64,000 bases of DNA, taken from positions 4,898,001-4,962,000 of the forward strand of contig NC_092329.1 in assembly GCF_036785885.1 (NCBI RefSeq), in the 5' to 3' direction. Position numbers and translations under genes: made by a program. The notes under the pieces were generated by a model, which searched no databases, was not told where the DNA came from, and saw nothing but the letters and a program-made list of their open reading frames with translations. This DNA comes from Coffea arabica (taxonomy: Eukaryota > Streptophyta > Magnoliopsida > Gentianales > Rubiaceae). Shown here piece after piece: positions 1 through 12,247 of this stretch (the first letter of the stretch is position 1; every line of letters begins with the position of its first letter).

Positions 1-876
1 TTGCAGAAGACTTTCTGAGGTTTCTGACAATTTAAACGAGTTCTATTTAAAATTTAAAAAAGACACCTATCTCCATAGATATGATAATTTTAATAACTAA
101 ATCTTAAAATTTCAATTGACTTAGTCAAAATTTTAAATGAATACCCTAAAATGTCCCTATTTAATAGAGTCTAATTTAATGTCATAAACAATTGCAAGAT
201 AATTTATTTCAGTTGGTTGCAAGAAGAGATTTTTATGGGATTGCCAGTAATTGCAGCCACAATATCCTGGACCCTTATCGCCACGTTAAAGTGATGTTTC
301 CTTATAACCCTTTTGCGGGGTGTTATTCCTCCATGGAACATTTTGCTCTCGTGGTTTTGAATTTTGGTGTTCTTATGTAGAAAAACTTTTGTGAAAGAAC
401 TTCCACTAACCTTGACTTTGGTTATTGGGCAGTATTGGCTGACAAGTTTGAGGCTCTGAGTAATATATAGAAACTATGTACTGATGTAACGAGGCTGACA
501 AGTTATAGGCTTGATTTATTGTTTTTCTGGGCAGTATTGGCTGACAAGCTAATGGAGTTCTTCCCTGGGTGGTCTCCGAACCTTAGGGTCCTTTGTGAAA
601 CAGCCATAACGAATCAATGCAATGCTTCTTTCGCAACGTAGTCGCGTTTGGTAAAAGTTGCTATTAAAGATATGTTACGATACGATACACTAAGAATTAG
701 TTGGACGGAGTTTTTAAATTAAAAAAAAAAATGTTGGACGGAGTCTTCCTGTTAAAAAGGACAAAGGGAAAAAAAAGAAAAGAAAATAAAAGAAAAGAGA
801 AATGTTGAATGGAATTATCTTCAGTTCAATAGCCACAACAGCCGTTAAAAAGAAACACCATAATCTCAAAACTAAC
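1..876. other. Non-coding flank, paralogous to about 32,200-32,740
   Basis: No gene is supported here. The first 190 bases recur in diverged form at 1629-1930 and 32741-32960. The stretch from about 390 to 870 matches the DNA about 1.2 to 0.7 kb upstream of the second intact patatin gene (about 32,260-32,720). It is the outer part of the duplicated unit carrying the two intact patatin-like genes. Short open frames here are not conserved between the copies. Confidence 0.6.
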
Positions 877-1619
877 ATTGGGCTTGTTTGGCAAAGGAGT
901 TTTTGGCCAAATTTGTTTTCTATAAATTTTTTAACAACTTTAGATATAGTAACCTTAAAAAATTCCTCCAAATTTTTAAACTACGCATTTCAAAATATCC
1001 AAAACATCCAAAAAAAATTTCCTTTCCTCTTTTCTTCTTCCTCCTCAACCCACCATCACCTCCGTTGGCCACCTCTTCTGGTGCCGTTGCCAGCACCGGC
1101 CACCTTTTTTTTTTCTTTCTTTTTTTTTTCTCCCTCTTCCTTTCCTCCTCCTGTCCCCTCTCCTCTCCCCTCTCCCCTGCCACCTCTCTTTCCCCTCTCT
1201 CTCCCTCGCCACCCTTCTCCTACCCCTCTGCCCGATCTGTTGGGGCGACCAGATCATGTGGGAGGGGGGAAGGGAGGGGAAGGGTGGTGAGGGAGGGGGA
1301 AGGGGAAGAGACAGGGAGAAAGAGAAGAGAGGGAGAGAGAAAATTGTAAAAAAAATGTTTTTGCTGCTTGGTTCCGGTGGGGAAGAGAGAGGGAGAGGGG
1401 GAAAGGGAGGAGAGGGACAAGAGGGTGAGAGAGAAAAAAGGAAAAAATTTTGTTTCTGCTGTGGCTTGTTCTGGCGGAGGGAGGGAGAGGGGGAGGAGGA
1501 AGGGAGAAGAAGAAGAGAGGAAAAAAAAGATTTCCATCTTAAAAATTTTTTCTACAGCTTCTACGGTAGTAAAATTTTAGATAAATATCCAAAAAACTCA
1601 TTTGTTAAACGGACCAATT
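877..1619. mobile_element. Foldback (TIR) element with polypyrimidine/polypurine core
   Basis: Imperfect terminal inverted repeats of about 30 bases frame this segment: the left end begins GGGCTTGTTTGGCAAAGGAG and the right end is its diverged reverse complement, ending near 1619. The core is almost pure C/T from about 1021 to 1250 and almost pure G/A from about 1256 to 1540. The duplicate at about 32,722 lacks the whole segment, so that site looks empty. The low-complexity open frames inside are by-products of base composition. The superfamily is unclear. Confidence 0.6.
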
Positions 1620-2519
1620 CGAATGGATAATTGCAAAAGACTTTTTGAGGTTTCTGACAATTTTACCAAGTTCCGTTTAGAACTTAAAAAGTTACACTTA
1701 TCTCCATAGATTTGATACTTTTAATAACTAAATCTTAAAATTCCAATTGACTTGGTCAAAACTTTAAATGAATATCCTAAAATGCCCCTATTTAATAAAG
1801 TCTAATTTACTTTCATAAACAATTGCAAGATAATTTAGCACAATTATGAAGGACAATTGCCAAATTTTTTATATGTCTGATAAGAAACTATGACAATAAT
1901 TCTATTACTACAATAGGTGACTTTTTATGGTATTTTATTGTGAATATAAATTTCTATTGACATAATCTTTTTAGAGTTCATGGAATTTTGCGATGATAAA
2001 ACTACCATAGATTGGTAGTAGTTTAGGAGCTTTTTCATTTTCTTTTCAATTATTTTTGAATTTGAAAGCAGGAAAGAAAAGCTACTAGCAAAACAGTCAA
2101 GTTATATGAAAGTTTAACTTGTCAAATAAGATCACTCATTTGATATTTGGTTACAAATTATAATAGAGGCTAAGGGGGTTTTGATTGGGAAATATGAAAG
2201 GGAGGAATAAAAAGAGAAAAAAGAAAGCAAAAATATTTCTAACATACATTCTTGGTATAAGCATTGCAAATAATGGAGTTTCATTAAAATGTTAAAATTA
2301 GTAGGGTCATTTAAAATGAGCATGGGTGGTAGGTGTAATTTTTTAAAATTTCAATGGTGCTTATTAAAATTATTAGAAACATCATAGAGGTTTCAAAAAT
2401 TATCTTTTATTTAAAGTGATCCTGGTGCTTTGAATCTGAAATCTGTTTGGATGTTGTGTGTTTTGGGAGTTTGTGTAACACTCTATTGTAGATTAATGTA
2501 GAATTTTAACCAAAACATT

Positions 2520-2750
2520 CTTATTTTTTTCCTTTTCTTCTCTTTTTCTTTTCTTTCTCTATGTTTTTTTTTCCATTTCTTTTCTCCTTTTCTCTTCTTG
2601 TACACCACTGCTACTCTTCCTTCTCCACCTTCCTCTATTGCCGCCACTACCTTCCTCCTCCCCACCACTGTTGCCGTCACTGCTACCTCACTCTCCCTTT
2701 CTTTATGTCCCTCCCTCTCTCTCATCCTCCCTCTCTCCCTCCTTTCCTTC
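2520..2750. repeat. Pyrimidine-rich tract, split by a hAT element
   Basis: A C/T-rich stretch that continues at about 3375-3460 on the far side of the 2751-3374 element; the two halves were one tract before that insertion. Composition resembles the pyrimidine arm of the foldback element at 877-1619. No coding evidence. Confidence 0.5.
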
Positions 2751-3374
2751 TAGGGGTGGCATGGGGCGGGGGTGGGGCGGCGGACACCTCCCTCAACCCC
2801 CGCCCCGTTGCATTTTAATTCCCCCCACCCCCGTCCCCGGCTTCCCTCGCCCCGCCCTAGCCCTGCCCCGCTTCCCCCCGTGGGGTTAAAAAATTTTATT
2901 ATATAATTTCATTATAATTAAATTTGAGCAAATAATCAAGTACTAAAATATCAACACATCACCAAATTATTATTCATTATAATTTCACAATTGAAACTCA
3001 TAAAAATAATTAAACAAAGGTTATTTGAATACAATCTAATATGATAAAACAAATATAACTAAAATAATCAAGTTTTCACTTTTGATACAAATACAATCAC
3101 TAAATTATTATTGTGTTTTTTTTAGAAAAAAATGTTACTGTATTAAATATAGTTAGGAATTTAACATAAATTTATTAATAAATTTAGTATAAATAATTAA
3201 TAATTTTTATTAATAGACATGTATAATTAGTAGTATAATTGATAATATCATTATATACATAATTATGTACACATATATATATAAATATATATACGGGGGG
3301 AAAAATTCCCCCCGCTCCAACCCCGTCCCAATGACCCCCCGCGGGACGGGTGCCCGCTCCCATTATCATCCCTA
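2751..3374. mobile_element. Non-autonomous hAT-like element, copy 1
   Basis: The left end is TAGGGGTGGCATGGGGCGGG and the right end is its diverged reverse complement (...ATCATCCCTA). It is flanked by near-identical 8-bp direct repeats, TTTCCTTC (2743-2750) and TTTCCTCC (3375-3382), as hAT transposition makes. Both termini are G/C-rich and the middle is very AT-rich. The same family recurs at 14309-15083 with a closely related interior. No transposase is encoded. Confidence 0.75.
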
Positions 3375-3531
3375 TTTCCTCCTCCTTTTCCCCTTCCTCC
3401 CCTGCCCACTCTCCTTCCTCTTCCTTCATCATGCCTCTTTCCCGGCCCCTTTTGCTGCAACCTTTGCTCTAGTCACGTGACTATATCTAAAAATGGAGTT
3501 TCATTAAAATACTAAAACGGAGTTTTTTTTT

Positions 3532-4608
3532 GGTTAATTTCAGAAACACCCCTTGAGGGTTGTGACAATTTCACTTAGCATCCCTTAATTTTAAAAAATA
3601 TCACTTGCTTCCCCTACTTTCAACTTTTTGTAACATTATCAACCCATTTCAAAATATATTATTTAAAACTCAATTGGACAAAGAATATATTTTCATTTAA
3701 AAATATCCTTTTTTGTCCTATTTTTTTTTTCAAAATTGAAAGTATGTAATAAAAAATTGAATATAAAGACAAATTGTATAAATGTGTAATTTTGATAAAC
3801 ACAATATAACAATAGGTATTTTAATATAAAAAATTGGTTTTAAGAATATGTCCAAATTGTTTTCAAGCCAAAAAAGATTTTTTTCCTTTATTGTGAAGTG
3901 TTTTCGGTCAATTTGAGGAGTTTTTTCAAATTTTGACAGTTTTAAAATTTTCTAAATTTCTTGTTTAGATTGATGGCTTGAAAACTAGAAAAACTAGATA
4001 AAATGTTTATGTTTACAAACTCATTTGAGGATTTTTCAATGATAAAAATTATTTTTTAATTCAAAAGGTGCTTATGGATGAATTTAAAGATTCATGAATT
4101 GTGTACAAGTTTTTTGAATTTTCTATTTTCTGTCTAGATTAATGGCTTGAAAAATATAAATTTTTTAACTATATATTTAGAAACTTATTCAAGGTGCTTT
4201 TAAAGTGCAAAATGTTATTTTCTACATTGTAAAATTCTCAGATAACTTTAGAATCTCAAATTTTTATTATATTTCTTGGTGGCCTAATAACATTAAAATT
4301 ATTAATAGGTCGTTCAACCTTATTAACACCTCATAATTCATAATAAAAAAAATTATATCAGCCAAGTTTTTAAAAGGTAAGGGATTAATTAGATTTGTTA
4401 TGAAACTAAAATGGTTTACAAGAAAAGGGTAATGTTCGAATGAAAATATATTCTCTATCCACTAATGAGTTTTTTTAATAATATGCTTTGAAATGAGTTG
4501 ATAATGTTACATAAAGATAAAAATAAGGAAGGCAAGTAATATTTTTTCAAATACAAGGATGCTATGTAACATTGTTACAGATCTCAAGGGTGGTTTCTGA
4601 AATTATCC
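3532..4608. mobile_element. Long foldback (TIR) element
   Basis: The left end (GGTTAATTTCAGAAAC, then a TTGAGGGTTGTGACAAT-like stretch) is mirrored by the right end near 4571-4608 (ATTGTTACAGATCTCAAGGG ... GTTTCTGAAATTATCC). The interior is AT-rich and carries no gene. A solo LTR sits exactly at the right edge. The terminal motif resembles that of the element at 16972-17858. Boundaries are good to a few bases. Confidence 0.55.
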
Positions 4609-6045
4609 TGACAGGTTGTCGAAGCATGTGCAATAATAAATACCTGCTCAAACTAAAAGTAATTTCTGTAGATAGTGGTAAGCAGGGTCGAATCCACAGG
4701 GACTGGGAGTAATTGTTTCTTTTCAAATTCACAGTGACAAAGGGGGGTGTTTTTGTGTAGAAGGTGACACTCAAAGAAATCCAAATAAAATCTAAGAAAC
4801 TACTAAAAATTAAATAACAAAATATTAAAATCAAATGAGTAATAATTAAGGATCTAGCCAAGAAATAACTTCAGCAATGGTTCACCTAATTGATCATCGA
4901 TGCAAAGCCAATTCCAATTATTTACTAATAAATAGGTTATAACTGCCAAACAAGCGATGACAGTCAACCCCTCCTTACTGTGTCGATGATTAAGGTACGC
5001 CCGTTAATCACTGCTCTAATTGAGAAATAATCCTAGGTACGCCCATAGAATTTAATTCCCCAATTGCCTTACGTATTAGAGGAGCCCTATTCTAACCAAA
5101 TAACGCACTACCAGGGTTATTTTAATTAGCCCGCATATCCCCTGACACAAACCCAATCATGCCAGTTGTCACTATTTTGAGACAATTAAACAATTACGGA
5201 TTTAACGTCCCAATTGACAATAGATTATCAAATTAACTAATTATCCGGATCCAAGACAATCAATCAATTAAACAATCATAAGCACTGTAACCAGGGAATA
5301 TGCGAATATCAATAAATAAAAAGAAAAGATAAAATTGAATCGATCTCACAATTTTAGATGACTCAAAGCATCCGTTGTCCCTTGGCTAGAGTGGGGAGAT
5401 TAGTTCATAATTAATGAACAAAATCCACACAAAATCGAAACGACAACTGCGGCCTTTGTCCTTGCTTGTGCGAATTCAATTTGGCCGAATGAATGAAAGA
5501 AAAACGAGAAACTACAGTGTACGATTCAATTCTTCAAAAGGCTCTGACATGTGAGGGAACAAACTACCAAGAGCCCCACTAATATATGAAGAAGAAAAGT
5601 CAAAGGAACTAAGCTAAGTAGTCCTACGTACTAAGAAGATAAAATCTACTACTCAGGACTAAAAGAATGAAGAAAAGTCTAAAGCTCTCTCTGTGCTGTG
5701 CGGCGGCTCCCCCTCCGGAGAGGAAGATGATGTCCCCTTTTCCCTGCGCAATTTTCCTATATAAAGTAGTGTTCCTTGCGGCGGCTCCTGTGCAGAAAAA
5801 TGAAGACTTCGGCCCAATTTGCCCAACAAGGGCTCACGTTTTGTTGTTCCAAAAATGCCCCCGGGACAAGCTCTATCATCTGGACTCTTTTCCTGTCAAA
5901 TTAGCACCTGTTATTATATTTTCGTTCTACTCCCTGAAATAAATGCAAAATACTAAAAGTGAGTAGAATCCAGCAATTAATTCACATCGGGTCCGGTAAT
6001 AGGGAAAATTAATAATAAAATAAATGATAAAATTACAACCTATCA
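4609..6045 (+). mobile_element. Solo LTR, 1437 bp, copy 1
   Basis: It starts TGACAGGTTGTCGAAGC and ends ACAACCTATCA, so it has the TG...CA termini and short inverted end of an LTR. Perfect 5-bp target duplications TATCC lie at 4604-4608 and 6046-6050. There is no primer-binding site or internal domain, so it is an isolated LTR, the usual product of unequal recombination between the two LTRs of a full element. A diverged second copy lies in opposite orientation at 57416-58956, and an end fragment lies at 19432-19514. Orientation is assigned arbitrarily. Confidence 0.85.
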
Positions 6046-6479
6046 TATCCCTATTTCTTTCCCCAAATTTCAAGGGTGCTCACTAAAATTGTCAGGAATT
6101 ATCCCTTATTCAGAGTAATGGCAATGTGATGAATCTTGAATTATCATTTGCGAGCAGGGTTTTAGCCAGTCGCCGACGATTGCACTTATCCTAGAGAACA
6201 ATCAGAAAAGGAAACAATGAAACGAGATAAATAAGTTAAAGCTGGTACTACGTCCTTTTCTCCAGGGATACATAGGTAGGTGATGCGTAGCTATAAAAAG
6301 ATAACTAAAATGGTTTGTTCGAACAGTGTGTTTTTTTTAATAAAAATTTATTCATTTGCGTTATCAATACATTTTTCAATCACCTTTTTATTTCATATAT
6401 ATCATATCAAAAATGTGTTACAATATTTTTTCAAAAAATTATCCCAAATACTCTACCATCCATCCGAATAAGACACTTT

Positions 6480-6932
6480 ACTTCCTACCATAGTATAAGC
6501 CTACTGTTCGCACCAGCTTTTCAATGAAAAGTTGTCAAGTTTACTTTGCTCAAACAAAAAAACGTGCTTTTTTTTTTTGGCCTTTTTGTGTTTGCCTGGG
6601 GTAAAAATGAGCTAAGTGCTTCGAAGATCGAGTTGGAAAACACTTCGTCATGGATGCAGCACACAAAAGTTTCGATAATCACAGTGTACAAGTCTAAAAA
6701 GGGTCTCATTTTCTTCCTTGTTTTGTTTCATTTTAGTAGTTGAAATCTTCATTTTCTGAGCTCTCTTTCTCCTTCCTTCGTATTTACTTTACAATCTATC
6801 ATGGCAACAACCGTGAAAGCTTTGAAGCCGCAATCTTACGGAAATTGCATCACTGTCCTTAGCATTGATGGTGGAGGGATAAGAGGAATTATCCCTGGAG
6901 TAATCCTTGGATATTTAGAAACTGAGCTTCAG
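6480..6932 (+). pseudogene. Orphan patatin promoter plus exon 1
   Basis: The segment duplicates the promoter, 5' UTR and exon 1 (ATG 6801, exon to 6932, donor GTTTGA) of the intact gene that follows. It encodes the first 44 residues, including the oxyanion-hole motif DGGGIRG, and has the same start and donor. No exon 2 follows before the next copy's promoter begins near 7300. Relative to the intact genes it lacks about 15 bases that include TATAAATA; short CACT repeats flank the loss. It is probably non-functional, although splicing across to the downstream gene's exon 2 is formally possible. Confidence 0.8.
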
Positions 6933-7465
6933 GTTTGAAAATAATTAATCTCTCCAATCTTTTATTCACAAGAAATTAAAAGAAAATCTTTTTGAGCGTA
7001 ACTTCACAATCATGGACTCGACCTGCACGACTATTCCATGTACCAAAAAGAAAATCGAATTTCTCTTTGTGTTAATTCATTTCTTGATTGGCCTTGGTGT
7101 AAAGTTTAATTTACTTTCATAAAAAATTGCAAGATAAGTTAGCACAATTATGAGGGATGGGTGCCAAAGTTTTTATGCGTTTGATGAGAAACTATGACAA
7201 TAATTGTATTACAACAATAGGCAACTTTGTTCTGGGGATACATAGGTAGGTAATGCATCGCAATAGAGAGATAACTTAGTTTTAGGTATTTCCTGATGTA
7301 AATCTTGGGGGTTTTCCTATACCTTTGGATAAGCCTACTATATGCACCATCTTTTCAATGAAAAGTAGTTGAGTTTAATTTGCATAAACAAAAAACGTGC
7401 TTTTTTTTTTCTTTTTGTTTTGACGTGAATGAGCTAAGTACTTCGAAGATGGAGTAGGAAAACAC

Positions 7466-7473
7466 TATAAATA
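7466..7473 (+). promoter_or_regulatory. Putative TATA box of the first intact patatin gene
   Basis: TATAAATA lies 166 bases upstream of the ATG. The same octamer in the same context occurs before the duplicate gene (33272-33279) and is missing from the orphan promoter copy. The long T/C-rich stretch before the ATG is a plausible 5' UTR. Confidence 0.6.
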
Positions 7474-7638
7474 CCCCCACTTCGTCATGGATGCAGCACA
7501 CAAAAGTTTCAACAATCACAATATACAAATCTAAAAAGGGTTTCATTTTCTTCCTTGTTTTGCTTCATTTCAGTATTTGAAATCTTCATTTTCTGAGTTC
7601 TTTTTCTCCATTCCTTTGTATTTAACTTACAATCCATC

Positions 7639-9702
7639 ATGGCAACCACCGTATCAGCTTTGAAGCCTCAATCTTATGGAAATTGTGTGACCATCCTAAG
7701 CATTGATGGTGGAGGGATCAGAGGAATCATCCCCGGAGTAATCCTTGGATATTTGGAGACTGAGCTTCAGGTTTGAAAATAATTAATCTCTCCAATCTTT
7801 TACTCTCAAGAAATTAAAAAAAAAAATTTTGTAGCGTAACTACACAATCATGGACTCGATTTGCATGACTATTCCATGGACCAAAAGGAAAATTGAATTT
7901 CACTTTGTACTAGCTAATTCATTTCTTGAATGGCCTTGGTGTAGAAATTCTCTTTGTACATAATTCATTTTTGGAAGCCTCGGTGCAGAAATTGGATGGT
8001 TCGGATGCAAGACTTGCTGACTACTTTGATGTGATTGCCGGCACAAGCACTGGTGGCCTTGTGACTGCCATGCTTACAGCTCCAAATGAGAAGAAAAGAC
8101 CTCTTTATGCTGCGAAAGATATCAAGGACTTCTACCTTGAGGAGTGTCCCAAAATCTTCCCTCAATCAAAGTAGATATCTTAATTAGACTTTTTTTTTTT
8201 TTACCATATCTTAATTAGACTCGATCCATCTTCATTCCAAATAATTTAATGCGTACTAATTGACACGATTTTCGTCCATGACCAGTCATCTATTCAGTTG
8301 TATCGAAAGCGTGGTGAAATCAATGACAGGACCCACGTATGACGGGAAATATCTCCATAGCATGGTCCGGGAAAAGCTTGGCCAGACCAGAATGCACGAT
8401 ACATTGACTAATGTTGTCATCCCAGCTTTCGACGTCAAACTATCGCAGCCCACCATCTTTTCCAGCTATGCAGTTCGTACCAATTTAAGAAACCTTGGTT
8501 ATTTTAGTTAGACTATTGTTTACTTTCATCTCATCCAACAGAAATTAATATGGTTCGTGTTTTTAATGGCTCAGATGAAGCACTTTTCAAGTTTGGACGC
8601 CTTGCTCAGCGATATATGCATATCAACTTCGGCTGCTCCTACTTATCTTCCTGCCCACAAATTCGAAACTAAGGAACCTGATGGCAGCACAAGACAATTT
8701 CACATGATCGATGGTGGCATGGCGGCCAACAATCCGGTAAGATATTATACTTCATCTATCCCATGTTAATTTGAGAACCGTGCACTAATTATTTTATTAC
8801 AAAATTATTACTTTCCTCATGATTACTGCAATTCTATATCTGTCGACTGTATTTTCTTCAGACCTTAGTTGCTATGGCCCAAGTGACTAGGGAGATTAGT
8901 CGAGGAAATCCCGACTTCGCCTCTGTCGGTTCATCGGATTATAGTCGTTTCATTGTTCTGTCCTTGGGAACGGGTACTACAAAAGCGGAAGGGTTTGATG
9001 CTGAGGATGTTGCCAAGTGGGGACTTTTGTCTTGGCTGACAAATGCTAATACAACTCCTATAATAGATATATACACTCAAGCAAGTGGCGATATCGCTGA
9101 TCTTCATCTTTCCACTATTTTTCAAACTATGCAGTGTCAAGAAAATTATCTGCGAATTCAGGTAAAAGTCTTTGCGCTGTACTCTGTTATCTTTTTTTGC
9201 TTACACTTGAAAAAATAATTAAGAAAAAAAAATTGGAAGTAAAAAAGAAAGCAATATGACTTGTATTAGTACAAACCTTGAAGGCCCTGATTTATAGTTT
9301 TTCTGTCCTCCAAATAGTATATAAGCGTACACTTGTACATGCATATTTCAGGATGACACGTTATCTGGAGACCTGGGTTCTGTGGATCTTGCCACAAAGA
9401 AAAATTTAGAGAATCTTGTCAAAGTTGGGGAGAATTTGTTGAAGAAACCAGTTTCTAGGACTAATTTGAAGACTGGTGCTAGTGAGCCCGTGAACAGAGG
9501 CTCAAATGAGGAGGCTCTCAAAAGGTGCAAACCCTTTGATCTTTTGCTTACAATGAATTAATTCAAGTTATCCGCTCTTCGACTACCCTTTGATCTTTTG
9601 GTTTGAATATGTAGGTTGGCAGCAGCACTCTCTGAGGAGAGGCGCCTTCGTCATTCGAACAAGTCCAAGAATTTCTCTTCTCTGAATCCTCAACGCTGTT
9701 GA
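7639..9702 (+). CDS. Patatin-like phospholipase, intact 7-exon gene 1 (407 aa)
   Basis: Exons: 7639-7770, 7989-8170, 8286-8472, 8575-8736, 8862-9161, 9352-9524, 9615-9702. All introns are GT-AG and the phases join without a stop into 407 residues, the normal plant patatin-like size. Visible motifs are oxyanion-hole DGGGIRG (23-29), nucleophile elbow GTSTGG with Ser64, and catalytic Asp213 in [10 protein letters not shown]. Family members hydrolyse acyl esters of phospholipids and galactolipids with a Ser-Asp dyad. There is no signal peptide, unlike tuber storage patatin, so a cytosolic or membrane-associated lipase of the PLP2 type is likely. It is a recent duplicate of the gene at 33445-35803. 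Its C-terminus differs because the last exon reads on to SLNPQRC. Confidence 0.93.
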
Positions 9703-10546
9703 GTTAACTCGTCGCCTAAATATTAGTAATATACATATTGCATGTTGACTACGTATGTGTATGTGGAAAATAAATAAATCCCCGATCAGTGTCCGTACCA
9801 ATTCCGGGGAAGAGATCGGAATTTCCTTCCGGTATCAACGAAATTTGTTTTCAAGAATCTGTGCTTTGAAATTCGAATAATCAGCTTATTTATTGTTTTG
9901 TTTTTATACATTTCCAGTTGCTCATAATGATGAAATATTTATAAACAAATTCAGTAATACTGCAAATTAATCAACAAATGGTGAGACGAATGACAAACAA
10001 ATTTAGCAGATGAATGTACAAACTCTATTTGTACACAAGATGGATCAATCTTTTCCGAGTGATGGATTGATACAGAAATAAATTGCAGACAGCGAAAGAC
10101 AAATACGTCGCAATAAGGTGGACCTGCACTGGACGTACGCCTACTAGGATATAGGATGTACAACTAGTTTTTCAGGACTCCAAGATATCAGGATGTCCTC
10201 TACAGAAAATGCCCTACAAAGGTCCTTTTGCACCTTCACTGCCGAATAAGTATGTGCTTGGTAGTATCATGTCCTCTTACACCTAAAAAAATTAGGCCTA
10301 TTTCTCGGTCTTTTTGATTATCTAGCATTATGAAATAGAAAAACTACTCCTACTTCCTATCAACCTCGACAGAAAACCAGGAATAATCTTCTTTTACTTT
10401 CTATGCTAATTAATATCGCCCATCTTTCAAAATGTATAAACAATTCCAATTGTTAACTGCTATAAAAGAGCAGTACTGATTTAGTGGTTATATTACTGAC
10501 TATAGTAATTGCATATTCCTAACTACATGGAAAATGAATTTGTCTT
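9703..10546. other. 3' flank of the patatin gene, no further gene
   Basis: The first 300 bases match the 3' flank of the duplicate gene (about 35,805-36,060) and probably hold the 3' UTR. The rest shows no conserved frame or repeat termini. Confidence 0.5.
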
Positions 10547-11042
10547 TATTAGGGTATTAGACCAACTATTTGAAAAAGAAAAGACCAACAATTTAATAAA
10601 AAAAAAATCTAACACGAATGATGAGCAATGTACAAGAATTAATGTGGTTCGGCTTAATCACCAAGCCAACATCCACAGAAAGAAAAATTTGTTCTTATTA
10701 TGAGAGGAAAAACATCACAAGATTACAACTTGTTTCTCAATCCCCAATTCTTATATAACTCTCTCACCCACTAAGAACTCTCTCACTCCTTTATTGTGTC
10801 TTGTTGTAGTATGTCAATCTACCTATTTATAGAGAACATTACTTGGCCAAAAAATCAAATAACAATTGGAATGCAATATTAATTCCTAAATTTATACAGA
10901 ATAGGAAATAACATCTAAATCCTAAATCAAATAGGAGATTCCTTGATTACTATTTCAAGTAACTAAATCCAATTAGAAAACTAGTTACTTCCCGCACTAA
11001 ATAGGGATCTTGACTAAAAGAAATTAAATCAATTTCCTAACA
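10547..11042 (-). repeat. 3' LTR of the short Copia element
   Basis: It matches 12870-13361 over its whole length with scattered differences. The outer terminus reads TATTAGGG instead of TGTTAGG, so the TG end has mutated. The inner end is CTAACA. Confidence 0.85.
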
Positions 11043-11954
11043 AATCTCCACTTTGGCGAATATTCCTTTTAGCAAACACAGTAAATCATCCAAAAAACTC
11101 CATTTGGATTTTTCCACCAAATATCTTAGTGCCTAACTACACACCCGAATCAAGACGATTTTGTTTTCAATTGATTCAATCGGCAAATGAACGTGTGTAA
11201 CTAACCAAATCCAACATCTAATTGACTCGCGAGAGGGGTCTCAATTCACCCTTTCCCATAGCAGGACTTTCCTCTCATCACCATTTATAATTTGAAAGCA
11301 TTCCTGGATCCTCTTTTGCTCCCAATCCATTAAGGTATTCAAAAAGTACAAATTATCATACTTCTTCCCTATCAACAAGACCGTCTCGTCATGTGTGATT
11401 TTCAAGACTCCACCTACAGTCCAAAAATGGTAGCTCTTGGAGTTTAACTAGCTCAAAGAAATTAGATTCTTTCGTAACTTTAAGACATAAGTCACATCAC
11501 CCAAAGAACGAATATCTCCATTCAACATTTTAATTTTTACCTTTCTAACAACACCTTTGACTTCACAAGTAGATCTATCACCCAAGGACACAAAATCTGT
11601 CTTCTTTCTTTGGAGAGTATCAAAATAGTCTAACTTGGAGTAAACATGTGAAACACAATCAGAATCTAAAATTCAACCATCACGAGAAGAAGTATTATTA
11701 CCCTTGGAGATTGTGAGAATATCTCCATTCGATACATATCCAGCAACACCATCATATTCATTCTCATCATTTTGCTTTTGATGAGGGCAATATCTTTCGA
11801 TATGATCAAATTCATGACAACCAAAGCACTGGACTCTACCATTTCTCTTGACTTTTGGACCACCTGCCTTACATTCACCTCCAAATTATTTTTCTCTTTT
11901 ATTTTCACCTCGAGCAATTAACGCAACTTCTTGTATTACATCTTGGTTTGCCTT

Positions 11955-12096
11955 CAATGACGGAGCCAAGGGGGGCAGAGGGGGGCCATGGCCCCCCCTA
12001 AGTTTTGAGAATTTTAATTCATAATATGTAAATATGTGTGTAAAATAAAATTGGCCCCCCCTAAATTTTTTCAATTTTAGTTTATATTATGAGAGT

Positions 12097-12163
<67 letters not shown>

Positions 12164-12239
12164 TTAGTCATCTTTGAATGGAATTTCAATTTTGGCCCCC
12201 CAAAAAAAAAAATCCTGGCTCCGTCACTGTTTGCCTTCC
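11955..12239. mobile_element. hAT-like MITE nested in the short Copia element
   Basis: Ends are CAATGACGGAGCCA and its inverse TGGCTCCGTCACTG, bounded by perfect 8-bp duplications TTTGCCTT (11947-11954 and 12240-12247). The interior contains stretches of GGCCCCCC and an uninterrupted TA dinucleotide run at about 12101-12160. It is non-coding. It must be younger than the retroelement it split. Confidence 0.85.
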
Positions 12240-12247
12240 TTTGTTTT

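Noticed and set aside
802-1630. Several overlapping open frames on both strands, rich in Ser/Pro/Leu or Glu/Gly/Arg
   Set aside because: They follow from polypyrimidine/polypurine composition, have no motif and no conservation, and lie inside an inverted-repeat element.
3184-3480. Open frames with Arg/Gly/Trp-rich peptides
   Set aside because: They come from the G/C-rich terminus of the hAT-like element and the neighbouring pyrimidine tract.
5667-5942. 91-codon frame with Cys/Ala/Pro-rich start
   Set aside because: Inside a solo LTR; the other copy of this LTR does not keep the frame.
12101-12160. TA repeat as a regulatory element
   Set aside because: Plain dinucleotide microsatellite inside a MITE.
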